A stretch of DNA of 7,812 nt from Candidatus Brocadia sp. Its GTDB lineage: Bacteria > Planctomycetota > Brocadiia > Brocadiales > Brocadiaceae. Of this stretch, positions 1-6,446 are shown piece after piece; within the stretch, counting starts at the first letter, position 1, and every line of letters starts with the position of its first letter. Below the pieces are notes generated by a model. The model was given only the letters and a program-made list of their open reading frames with translations, was not told the origin of the DNA and ran no database searches. A program made the position numbers and the translations under genes. The stretch spans positions 1 to 7,812 of the forward strand of contig JAUQXU010000362.1 in the NCBI GenBank assembly GCA_030837935.1, given 5' to 3'.

Positions 1-1946
1 TTACCCCCATATACCAGGGTAAATATGCGCAGGCGTCGTGCATACGATGTCATAACCAGGGCAGGGAGGTAAAGGGCGGAGAACTACTCTGGGAGGGCAG
101 AAGGCTGTTCGAGGATCTCGGCTGTTATGGATGCCATGATACGGTGGGTTTTGGTGAGGATAAGCGCCGGATGATAGGGCCGAGTCTTAGGAATATAAAG
201 AACAAGGTGGGGGGAGGGTGGATTTTGGCATGGATAAAAAACCCAAGGGGTTTTAGGCCAACAACGTTAATGCCTGATTTCAGGCTTTCTGATGAGGAAT
301 CCCAGGCCATAGCTGCCTACCTGTGGCAGCATGCAGATGAAAAAAACGTCTATGAAGAGATGCCGGCATTTGACGAAGGGCAGTTGTCTCAGGGGGATTT
401 CCTTTTTGAACAGGTGGGGTGCATGGCATGTCACACCTATGAGAAGGATGCCGCACGAGGGTTTGCTCCCAATCTGGCAAGGATTAGCGAAAAGATAAAT
501 TATGGATATTTGGTGGAATGGATCATGAATCCAAAAGGTAAAGAACCCCTTACGCGTATGCCAAGCTTTAGACTGAATCGGGAAAAGGCAAGTCTTGTTG
601 CCGGATATCTGATAAATAAAACAGGAAAGAGTATTTTGAAAGAAGAATCAGCAGATGTGGGGTGGTTAGATGACAAGGAGAAATCCCATGTCGGCGAGGC
701 GTTAATCAAGAGATACGGTTGTTTTGGCTGTCATGAGATAAAAGGCATGGAAGGACTTGGCAAGATTGGGACAGAGCTATCAGCCGTTGGATCAAAACAA
801 GTAAGCCTGTTTGATTTCGGATTACTGGAGAAGAAGATATTGCGAGATGCAGGGCTCAGACATCTCACCGAAAATGTGGGAAAGACAAGGCAGTCGTGGT
901 TCCAGGCAAAGCTGCACGACCCGAGGCGGTTTGACGAGGGGAAGTACAAAAAACCGGAGGATCGCCTGAAAATGCCTGATTTTGGGTTAAATAAGGAAGA
1001 GATAGAAGCCATGGTGGTCTTATTAACCGGTTTGAAGGAAGAGAAATTGCCCGAGAAATATATTGCCCGGCAGACAGAAAAAGAACGAGCGATAGGGGAG
1101 GGAAAAAGGTTAATAGGTAAGTATCATTGTATAGGCTGTCATCAGCTTGACCTGGATAGATTGCATCTTACGGGCGACATCGAGGCCGTGGGGATGGTAA
1201 AGCTGGAGGAGGATGCGGGCATCTATTTTCAACTTTGGGAGGATAATGAGAAGTTTGGCCATAAGGCTGGCGAGACGGTGCTCATAGAAAACCAGCAAAT
1301 AATGGACAGAAAAAAGGCTTCCGGTGGCGATATCGCACCAGAAATCATAGCGTATCACGTTGATAATGAGGGGTTAGTGCCGGAAGAGGCAAGGGTATTT
1401 GCACCCCCGTTATTATACGGCGAAGGCAAGAAGGTGCAGCCCGAATGGTTATTCGAATTCCTAAAAGAACCCTTTGATCTCAGGCCGTGGCTGGACATAA
1501 AGATGCCTTCATTCAGCTTGCCAGATGATGAGGCCGCCGGCCTTGCCCGGTTCTTTGCCGAGACAGAAAATGAGTCGTACCCGTATGAGTATATATTTGA
1601 GACAAAAAAGGAATATATAGGAGCAAAAGAGGCTGTGTCACCGGGTTACCTCATAGCAGCAAAGAGGCTCTTTGAATCAAAAGACGTCAACTGTATTTTA
1701 TGTCATGTAAAGGGCGAAAAGATGCCGGAGGGCGATAAAACCGGCTGGGCGCCAGACCTCATGCTAGCCAAGAGGAGGCTGAAGCCAGATTGGATAAAGC
1801 GGTGGCTCCTTGATCCACAGTCCATCCAGCCCGGCACAAAGATGCCCAAATTTTTCAGGGAGGGAGAGTTTCAGGATTACATCCCCGGAACACCCGAAGA
1901 ACAGGCTGAGGTGATGAAGGATTATTTAATGAATCTGTGGGAATAG
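1..1946 (+). CDS. Tandem-repeat multiheme c-type cytochrome, 5'-partial
   Basis: Probably an electron-transfer protein of the periplasm or another exported compartment. The frame is open to the left edge (first full codon at 3-5), so the N-terminus and any signal peptide lie outside; 647 codons are visible. An ATG at 144 is not the start, because two heme motifs lie upstream of it in frame. Six CxxCH motifs are seen: CIRCH (39-53), CYGCH (123-137), CMACH (420-434), CFGCH (720-734), CIGCH (1128-1142) and CILCH (1692-1706). Five are followed by a conserved W..(W/L)..(N/D/E)P segment and an MPxF motif (MPDF, MPSF, MPDF, MPSF, MPKF), the expected distal Met ligand. This gives five monoheme cytochrome c modules in tandem plus one extra heme motif. 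Modules 3 and 4 carry insertions: heme to Met is about 84 and 125 residues, against about 46-50 in the others. It ends with TAG. The redox partner is not visible and no named orthologue is recognised. Confidence 0.93.
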   Translation, partial: TPIYQGKYAQASCIRCHNQGREVKGGELLWEGRRLFEDLGCYGCHDTVGFGEDKRRMIGPSLRNIKNKVGGGWILAWIKNPRGFRPTTLMPDFRLSDEESQAIAAYLWQHADEKNVYEEMPAFDEGQLSQGDFLFEQVGCMACHTYEKDAARGFAPNLARISEKINYGYLVEWIMNPKGKEPLTRMPSFRLNREKASLVAGYLINKTGKSILKEESADVGWLDDKEKSHVGEALIKRYGCFGCHEIKGMEGLGKIGTELSAVGSKQVSLFDFGLLEKKILRDAGLRHLTENVGKTRQSWFQAKLHDPRRFDEGKYKKPEDRLKMPDFGLNKEEIEAMVVLLTGLKEEKLPEKYIARQTEKERAIGEGKRLIGKYHCIGCHQLDLDRLHLTGDIEAVGMVKLEEDAGIYFQLWEDNEKFGHKAGETVLIENQQIMDRKKASGGDIAPEIIAYHVDNEGLVPEEARVFAPPLLYGEGKKVQPEWLFEFLKEPFDLRPWLDIKMPSFSLPDDEAAGLARFFAETENESYPYEYIFETKKEYIGAKEAVSPGYLIAAKRLFESKDVNCILCHVKGEKMPEGDKTGWAPDLMLAKRRLKPDWIKRWLLDPQSIQPGTKMPKFFREGEFQDYIPGTPEEQAEVMKDYLMNLWE

Positions 1947-2157
1947 CAGATGGGATTTACACTGATTGGCTGTGACGAAGGTTTGACCTATACAAACCCA
2001 AGGAACATTTATAAGTTGTAAGTGCCTGTATGGACCGCTTTTAAGCCTGCCCCGACAGAAGTCTTTTGATGTTTTCGGTGTGTCTCAACATCGAGGCACA
2101 TTACATCACGTACCATTTTGTTTCGGCGAGAGGACTCAACGAAACATCTAACACGCA

Positions 2158-2192
2158 CATGTCATTGTGAGGGCAATAGCACGAAGCAACTT
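2158..2192. repeat. Degenerate fragment of a dispersed GAGGGCAATAG / CGAAGCAA-type repeat
   Basis: The segment reads gtcattgtgagggcaata followed by gcacgaagcaac. It resembles the dispersed element found in many bacterial genomes with the core 'cattgcgagg...cgaagcaat', which often translates as CHCEGN..TKQ in spurious ORFs. Only one unit is present and it differs from the common form, so it is probably a decayed copy. Just upstream, tgtttcg (2119-2125) and cgaaaca (2140-2146) form a 7-bp inverted repeat that may belong to the same element. The identification rests on recall of the repeat family, not on a search. Confidence 0.4.
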
Positions 2193-2204
2193 GTAAATCC
2201 TCTC

Positions 2205-2396
2205 ATGAAAAAATTTTCTAATTGGTTAGCCGTTTTAACAAAGATACCTGTATCTTTGTTAAAGTTTGTAGTTTCTTCTTTTTTAGTAATTTTCGTAATT
2301 TTTTTCATATTCGTTTTTACATACTATACCTATTTAGAATTCAGGCAAGACTTAGTAATAGAAGTAATGGATCTGCCTAAAGAACTCCAAATTTAG
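2205..2396 (+). pseudogene. 63-codon membrane-anchor fragment, probable 5' remnant of a larger gene
   Basis: From the ATG at 2205 the frame gives 63 residues: a short basic start (MKKFSNW), one strongly hydrophobic span at about residues 20-41, then a charged segment ending DLPKELQI before TAG. The shape (one N-terminal membrane anchor, then a stretch like 'DLVIEV..LPKELQ') recalls the N-terminal region of membrane-anchored TPR-type proteins, where the chain normally continues for hundreds of residues. Here it stops at once, and the next 400 bp show no continuation in any frame. There is no Shine-Dalgarno sequence in front of the ATG, and a decayed dispersed repeat lies directly upstream. Both suggest a gene remnant. 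It could instead be a genuine small membrane protein; the family assignment is tentative. Confidence 0.4.
2234..2263. repeat. Nearly perfect 30-bp palindrome
   Basis: The left arm tttaacaaagatac (2234-2247) and right arm gtatctttgttaaa (2250-2263) are exact reverse complements over 14 bp, separated only by 'ct'. It lies inside the 63-codon membrane fragment. A T-rich stretch (2271-2283) follows but is not directly adjacent, and the stem is AT-rich, so a terminator role is doubtful. It could be a binding site for a dimeric regulator, a mobile-element end or a chance product of decaying DNA; nothing nearby decides. Confidence 0.6.
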
Positions 2397-2807
2397 CCAT
2401 ATGATTGATTCTCCTTGGTTGGGTATCTTCTGGTAAGGTAAAGAGTGATACGGTCGGCTTGCTCGGGAAAATGGCTGACTCAATGAAAAGTTTTAATTGT
2501 TTGGTGTGCTTTTGCTGTGAAGATTTCATGTCACTTTATTATATCATTGAACTGCACAATCGCAACCCAGTTGCCCTTTTTTTATGGCTAAATGAAGAAG
2601 TCAGGGATGCCGCATTCTCGGACAGCCTGTTTGAAAATGACAAATGAAATTTGAGAGACAAGTTAACCGGCGCATTTTGTTATTACCTGAGATGCTGACT
2701 ATCCCTAAAACACTGCTAAACAAGCCATAGCGATTAAAGTAATGCATGATTTTTTGAGAACATTGTCCATGTTTTGATTGTAGCAATGGGTAAATTCAAA
2801 TGATCGA
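2397..2807. other. 411-bp stretch without a convincing gene
   Basis: The space between the membrane fragment and the zinc-ribbon gene holds no ORF with a ribosome binding site or recognisable motif. The longest frame (2405-2647, plus) would need a TTG start and encodes no recognisable domain. The only structure seen is a short terminator-like hairpin at 2562-2583. No tRNA, rRNA or CRISPR pattern was seen. It is most easily read as decayed DNA between two convergent gene blocks. Confidence 0.5.
2562..2583 (+). terminator. Weak rho-independent terminator-like hairpin, plus strand
   Basis: The arms gcaac (2562-2566) and gttgc (2570-2574) close a 3-nt loop. CC and then seven T (2577-2583) follow. 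The stem is only 5 bp, so termination would be weak, but orientation and T-run fit the end of a plus-strand transcript such as one reading out of the cytochrome block. Confidence 0.33.
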
Positions 2808-3290
2808 TTACTTTTCACTCATTAACAAGAGACCGCAATCAGGGCATTCTTTCGTATCGGGATTCACATGATAACCACAGGCGGGGCACCTTCCCTGTAA
2901 TTCCCATTCCTGGGAGGTTTTGATTTCAGGATGCTTTTGTATGTGGAATTCCTCAATGCAATCGTGTGCGGCGCGCGCATCTGTTTTTGTTGTCAAAAGA
3001 ATATACCGGCATCCGCACTTTCCCGTACCGCAACCCGGAGCCAATGCAATTTTAGAAGAAATGCCGTTTCTCGAAAGTAAATCCGATAACTCCCGGATGC
3101 CTTCTTTCCCTTCTTCCCTGATTGCAACCCATTCGTCATGGAGATGAGCGGTAACGTCCGGTTTATTATCCCTCTTTTTTTCGATCTCTTCCGGCATTTT
3201 CAGAGGGATACCGCAGTCGGCGCATGCTGAAATATGCGCATAATACTCTGATCCGCATTCCGGGCACAGTTTTATTTTTTCAGGAGACAT
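2808..3290 (-). CDS. Double zinc-ribbon protein with central DUF2007-like segment
   Basis: A 160-residue soluble protein with no signal peptide or membrane span. The N-terminal ribbon has C9-P-E-C12-G and C23-A-D-C26-G. The C-terminal ribbon has C135-P-A-C138-G and C149-P-D-C152-G. Each is a four-Cys site of the rubredoxin/zinc-ribbon knuckle type and probably binds Zn2+. The central part (about 53-118, from EWVAIRE to the helix after ILLTTKTDARAA) resembles the DUF2007 'putative signal transducing' fold. It carries three more cysteines in PGCGTGKCGC (C87, C92, C94), plus C111. ATG is at 3290; no strong Shine-Dalgarno is seen, and a small hairpin (ggcaa/ttgcc, 3303-3316) sits just upstream. 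It lies 174 bp downstream of kdpD on the same strand and may have its own promoter. The function is unknown; a regulatory or metal-sensing role is only an inference. Confidence 0.85.
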   Translation of the reverse strand: MSPEKIKLCPECGSEYYAHISACADCGIPLKMPEEIEKKRDNKPDVTAHLHDEWVAIREEGKEGIRELSDLLSRNGISSKIALAPGCGTGKCGCRYILLTTKTDARAAHDCIEEFHIQKHPEIKTSQEWELQGRCPACGYHVNPDTKECPDCGLLLMSEK

Positions 3291-3359
3291 ATACGATTAT
3301 CCGGCAATATTTTGCCATTTGAAAAAGTTAAGGGGTTACAGGGTCACATCTTAAAAAAT

Positions 3360-3373
3360 AAATATCGATATTT
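3360..3373. promoter_or_regulatory. Perfect 14-bp palindrome, possible operator
   Basis: AAATATCGATATTT is its own exact reverse complement. It lies between the predicted -10 box of the zinc-ribbon gene and its start codon, close to the expected transcription start, where a bound repressor would block initiation. The surroundings are very AT-rich, so chance is possible. Confidence 0.3.
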
Positions 3374-3384
3374 TCTTTTACACT

Positions 3385-3413
3385 ATTATAATGTTTTCTA
3401 ACGCATCTTTCAC
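3385..3413 (-). promoter_or_regulatory. Predicted sigma-70-type promoter for the zinc-ribbon gene
   Basis: On the minus strand GTGAAA (3408-3413; four of six matches to TTGACA) is followed after exactly 17 bp by a consensus TATAAT (3385-3390). Transcription would start near 3378, leaving a leader of about 88 nt before the ATG at 3290. The kdpD coding region ends 51 bp before this site, so the gene could be expressed separately from kdp. AT-rich DNA makes false positives common. Confidence 0.45.
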
Positions 3414-3464
3414 TTTTAATAATTAATCTTCTATAAAAACATGGCGAATTCATCTCCACCTTTA

Positions 3465-5672
3465 TCATTTTTTATCTCGTACAATACCCGCAGTTAATTT
3501 AAGTATTCGATGAAGTTCGGTAGCGAGCATATTAAGCTGTTCCGCTTCAAAATGTATTTGCTCAGCAAGTCTCTTCTTTTCTTCTTGCCCTATCTTGTCA
3601 TCTTCCAATAGCTGTGAGATTGTTCGAGATACGGTATTAAGTTTCTGAGGTACGTCGTAAGAAAAAGTTGTTAAAAAAAGATTTCTTATCCTTTCATTCT
3701 CAATTGCATATTCTGCTCTAATCATTGCTGCAGCAAGCTGTGCCCCTTCTATGGCAAGCGCTGTTTGAGTGACCATCATTTCAAGGAAATGCATTTTCCT
3801 GGGATCAGAAAGCATCTGCAAATCCCCCGGTAAAACCCCAAAAACGCCTACGGTTTTTTCAGTGCCTACAAGGGGTAAATAAATCCCTTTTGAACCAGGG
3901 AGCGTATCGGTTCCTCTTCCTGCCATCTTGCCATGTTCATAAACCCATTGAATGACCCCCTCCTCATTGACACCCATAGGAATTGCTAACCTGCCCCTTG
4001 CCTGAACAAGAACAGATTTTTTCTGATCTAAGCCAAAGATAGCCACGGGGCATTTACAAAACTCTTCCAGGTGTTTAACGGCAATTTTTATCAACTCATC
4101 TGAATCTGATGTCTTTGATAATTCTTTGTTAAATGCATAAAGAATCTGATTGTGCTCTTCCCTGAGTCTCGCTGATATCATTTGTGTCCTGAGCCTGTCA
4201 GCTAAAGTACTCACCACTAATCCGGTAATTAACATCACAATAAATGTGATGATATACTGAACATCTGCAACGGCAAAGGTAAAATAGGGGGGAACAAAGA
4301 AATAATCGAAGCACAAGACACTTAAAAGCGACAGAAAAAAGGATATTCTTTTTCCGAAAAAAAAGGCGACACAAATGACACCCAGCAAATAAACCATAAT
4401 AAGATTGGATGGCTCTACGATACTGAACAAAAGGTTATTTACCATAGTGCAGAGAAATGCGATCATAACCGACAACAAAGCGCCTTTCCAGGACCATGGC
4501 CGGTGAGAAACAAGTACCGGTTTTGGTATCTTCTCTTCCACCTCGCCGCTGAGGATATAAATATCTATCTCCCCGCTCTGTCTTGCCAGCTCATTAACCA
4601 CTGAACCGCTGATAAGTTCACTTAGCCACGACCGTTTAGGCTTGCCAACAATTATCTTCCCGACATTTTTTGATCTGGCATAAGCCAGAAGGGTTTCGCT
4701 TATTCTTTGACCGCTTAATACGATGGTTTCAGCACCGAGTTTTTCAGCAGATCGAATCAAGGCATCAACTTGATTCTGATAATAAGGACGTCTGGTTAAC
4801 GAAGGAGGAGCCTCGACATAAGCAACAATCCAGTCAGCCCCTGTCTCCGAAGCTATCCGTTTGGCAGAACGGATCAGCCTTATTGCAGAGGGATCTCCGC
4901 TAATACAAAGCAAAAATCTGTCACTTGCCTTCCAGATTTTTGAAATTGAATACGTTTCTTTATAAGCACGCATCTTGGCATCGACGCTTCTTGCAGTATA
5001 ACGAAGAGCAAGTTGACGGAGTGCAATCAGATTTCCGGGTCTAAAAAAATTCATTGCAGCTCGTTCAGCCTGAGGTCCAAGATACACCTTGCCTTCTTTC
5101 AGTCTCTTGAGTAGCTCTTCAGAAGGCAGGTCTACCAATTCGATTTCATCTGCCATTTCCAGAAAGCTGTCAGGCACTGTCTCTTTAACCACCACCCCGG
5201 TGATCTGTGCAACAATGTCATGAACACTTTCACAGTGTTGAACGTTGAGCGTGGTGTAGACGCTGATACCGTGATTGAGAAGTTCTTCTATATCCTGCCA
5301 GCGTTTTGCATGACGTATACCCGGTGCATTCGTATGGGCAAGCTCATCTACCAAAATAAGCGATGGCTTCCTCTTTAACGCTGCATCCAGGTCGAATTCC
5401 CGTAGTTCTATTCCTCTATACATAATTTTTTGGGCAGGCAGAACCTCGAGCCCTTTTAAGAGAAACTCTGTCTCGGCACGTCTGTGAGTTTCGACATAAC
5501 CAACCAAGACATCCATGCCCTCATTTTTTCTCAATCGGGCAGCTTCCAGCATTGCGTAAGTCTTCCCAACGCCAGCGACAGCTCCAAAGAAGATTTTAAG
5601 CTTCCCCCGCTTGCTTTCTTCTGCCTTAACTTTCGCTAAGATTTGATCTATATCAGATTTCTCTTCCATCAT
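3465..5672 (-). CDS. kdpD: KdpD-type potassium sensor lacking the histidine-kinase catalytic core
   Basis: 735 residues, against about 894 in E. coli. Domains in order: the KdpD N-terminal domain with Walker A GAVAGVGKT (30-38), Walker B LILVDE (105-110) and LNVQHCES; a universal-stress-protein-like domain (about 251-375, including IIVGKPKRSWL); four membrane spans (about 396-490, DUF4118-like); a GAF-like domain (about 515-645); then a short helical segment. In that segment the H-box that reads SHDLRTPL in E. coli reads SYDVPQKL: Tyr672 (codon 3657-3659) replaces the phosphoacceptor His. The protein ends about 63 residues later in tandem stops TGA TAA. N, G1 and G2 boxes are absent, and the 174 bp to the next gene is too short to hold them. 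The start ATG overlaps the kdpC stop (ATGA), with a second ATG directly after it; coupled translation is likely. It probably signals without autophosphorylation, or its partner acts elsewhere. Confidence 0.93.
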   Translation of the reverse strand: MMEEKSDIDQILAKVKAEESKRGKLKIFFGAVAGVGKTYAMLEAARLRKNEGMDVLVGYVETHRRAETEFLLKGLEVLPAQKIMYRGIELREFDLDAALKRKPSLILVDELAHTNAPGIRHAKRWQDIEELLNHGISVYTTLNVQHCESVHDIVAQITGVVVKETVPDSFLEMADEIELVDLPSEELLKRLKEGKVYLGPQAERAAMNFFRPGNLIALRQLALRYTARSVDAKMRAYKETYSISKIWKASDRFLLCISGDPSAIRLIRSAKRIASETGADWIVAYVEAPPSLTRRPYYQNQVDALIRSAEKLGAETIVLSGQRISETLLAYARSKNVGKIIVGKPKRSWLSELISGSVVNELARQSGEIDIYILSGEVEEKIPKPVLVSHRPWSWKGALLSVMIAFLCTMVNNLLFSIVEPSNLIMVYLLGVICVAFFFGKRISFFLSLLSVLCFDYFFVPPYFTFAVADVQYIITFIVMLITGLVVSTLADRLRTQMISARLREEHNQILYAFNKELSKTSDSDELIKIAVKHLEEFCKCPVAIFGLDQKKSVLVQARGRLAIPMGVNEEGVIQWVYEHGKMAGRGTDTLPGSKGIYLPLVGTEKTVGVFGVLPGDLQMLSDPRKMHFLEMMVTQTALAIEGAQLAAAMIRAEYAIENERIRNLFLTTFSYDVPQKLNTVSRTISQLLEDDKIGQEEKKRLAEQIHFEAEQLNMLATELHRILKLTAGIVRDKK

Positions 5673-6265
5673 ATATTCGTATTATACTCTATTTTATAAG
5701 AGTCCAAATCCAAATTTACTTTCAAGACGTTTACCACTGTTTCTCCGATTAATCCCAAAAAACGGTTATAGGTATGTTTACGGACAATGCTTTTAACAGT
5801 ATCCTGCGATAATCCCCGCAGTCGAGCCACACGCGGAATCTGGTAATAAGCAGCTGCCAGACTGATGTGCGGATCTAATCCGCTTGCGGAAGAAGTGACA
5901 AGGTCTACCGGGATAGGGCTTGTATTATCCGGATCGGCCGTTTTTAACGCTTTGATACGTATTTTCACCGTATCAATGAGTACGGAATTTGAAGGTCCCA
6001 GGTTAGAACCTGAGGAAGATGCGGCATTGAACCGAACGGGAGATGTTGATGAAATGCGACCCCAGAGATATTTGGGATCGTCGAAATGTTGACCGATAAG
6101 CAACGACCCAATGGGGTTTCCGTTCTTATAAATCAAACTGCCATTGGCCTGTTCACGGAATAATACTTGAGCAATTCCCGTCACGGAAAGCGGGTAAAGA
6201 ATCCCCGTAATAATCGTTAAAAGTAAAAAAGATACGATTGCTGGTTTCACATGTTCCCGGATCAT
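5669..6265 (-). CDS. kdpC: Potassium-transporting ATPase subunit KdpC
   Basis: 198 residues (E. coli has 190). This small subunit of the KdpFABC K+ pump is anchored by one N-terminal span (about residues 8-36) with its body outside the membrane. It assists K+ uptake and complex stability. Family motifs: GSLLIGQ (53-59), YLWGRIS (66-72), SGSNLGPSN (85-93), PVDLVTSSASGLDPHIS (119-135), Q142-IPRVARLR and VNVLKVNLDLD near the end. The FHGRPS motif of E. coli is YLWGRIS here. A good Shine-Dalgarno AAGGAG (6272-6277) lies 6 nt before the ATG. The stop codon overlaps the kdpD start. It lies 181 bp downstream of kdpB, an unusually wide gap for this operon, filled by a palindromic repeat. Confidence 0.96.
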   Translation of the reverse strand: MIREHVKPAIVSFLLLTIITGILYPLSVTGIAQVLFREQANGSLIYKNGNPIGSLLIGQHFDDPKYLWGRISSTSPVRFNAASSSGSNLGPSNSVLIDTVKIRIKALKTADPDNTSPIPVDLVTSSASGLDPHISLAAAYYQIPRVARLRGLSQDTVKSIVRKHTYNRFLGLIGETVVNVLKVNLDLDSYKIEYNTNI

Positions 6266-6287
6266 TTTTTTCTCCTTATTAGACTAG

Positions 6288-6310
6288 GCTGCCTTTGGCA
6301 GCGATTTTTT
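6288..6310 (+). terminator. Terminator-like hairpin facing against the kdp operon
   Basis: The arms gctgcc (6288-6293) and ggcagc (6297-6302) close a 3-nt loop, and T6 (6305-6310) follows on the plus strand. Read this way it is a standard short intrinsic terminator, but no plus-strand gene precedes it. In the kdp mRNA the same bases form a hairpin between the repeat element and the kdpC ribosome binding site, without a following U-run. It may block antisense transcription or protect or modulate the kdpC leader. Confidence 0.45.
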
Positions 6311-6327
6311 GATATGCAGCAAATGTC

Positions 6328-6424
6328 TAGCATAAACAACCCCCTTGCCCCCTTTATTAAGGGGGAACAAATTAAGTCCCCCTTAGAAAAGGGGGATTCA
6401 GGGGGTTGTCTGATTGCTATGCTA
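6328..6424. repeat. Palindromic dispersed-type repeat (C5/G5 stem cluster) between kdpB and kdpC
   Basis: Nested inverted repeats: outer arms tagcata (6328-6334) and tatgcta (6418-6424); a 10-bp stem acaaccccct (6336-6345) with agggggttgt (6400-6409); inside it two hairpins, ccccctt (6348-6354) with aaggggg (6359-6365), and tccccctt (6377-6384) with aaggggga (6389-6396). The whole would fold as a stem with two side hairpins. Elements of this C5/G5 look occur as dispersed multi-copy repeats in several bacterial lineages, and give 'PLAPFIKGE' and 'SPLEKGDSGG'-type spurious translations. It is probably a small non-autonomous element inserted within the operon; copy number cannot be seen from one window. 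Confidence 0.8.
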
Positions 6425-6446
6425 CGAACTTTGAAATTCTCATACT

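Noticed and set aside
144..146. ATG at 144 as the start of the cytochrome
   Set aside because: The same frame is open to the window edge and encodes two further heme motifs upstream (CIRCH and CYGCH), so the ATG is internal.
1980..1998. Terminator for the cytochrome gene
   Set aside because: The arms ggtttg and caaacc form a 6-bp stem, but no T-run follows it on either strand.
2080..2099. Hairpin gtgtctc / gaggcac as a regulatory element
   Set aside because: The arms contain one mismatch, no T-run follows, and there is no gene start nearby to regulate.
2405..2647. 80-codon plus-strand frame as a gene
   Set aside because: It needs a TTG start with no ribosome binding site, encodes no recognisable motif, and a terminator-like hairpin with T7 lies inside it.
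3291..3464. Frameshifted remainder of the KdpD kinase domain
   Set aside because: The gap is only 174 bp, AT-rich and without N- or G-box-like peptides, so the catalytic domain is truly absent rather than out of frame.
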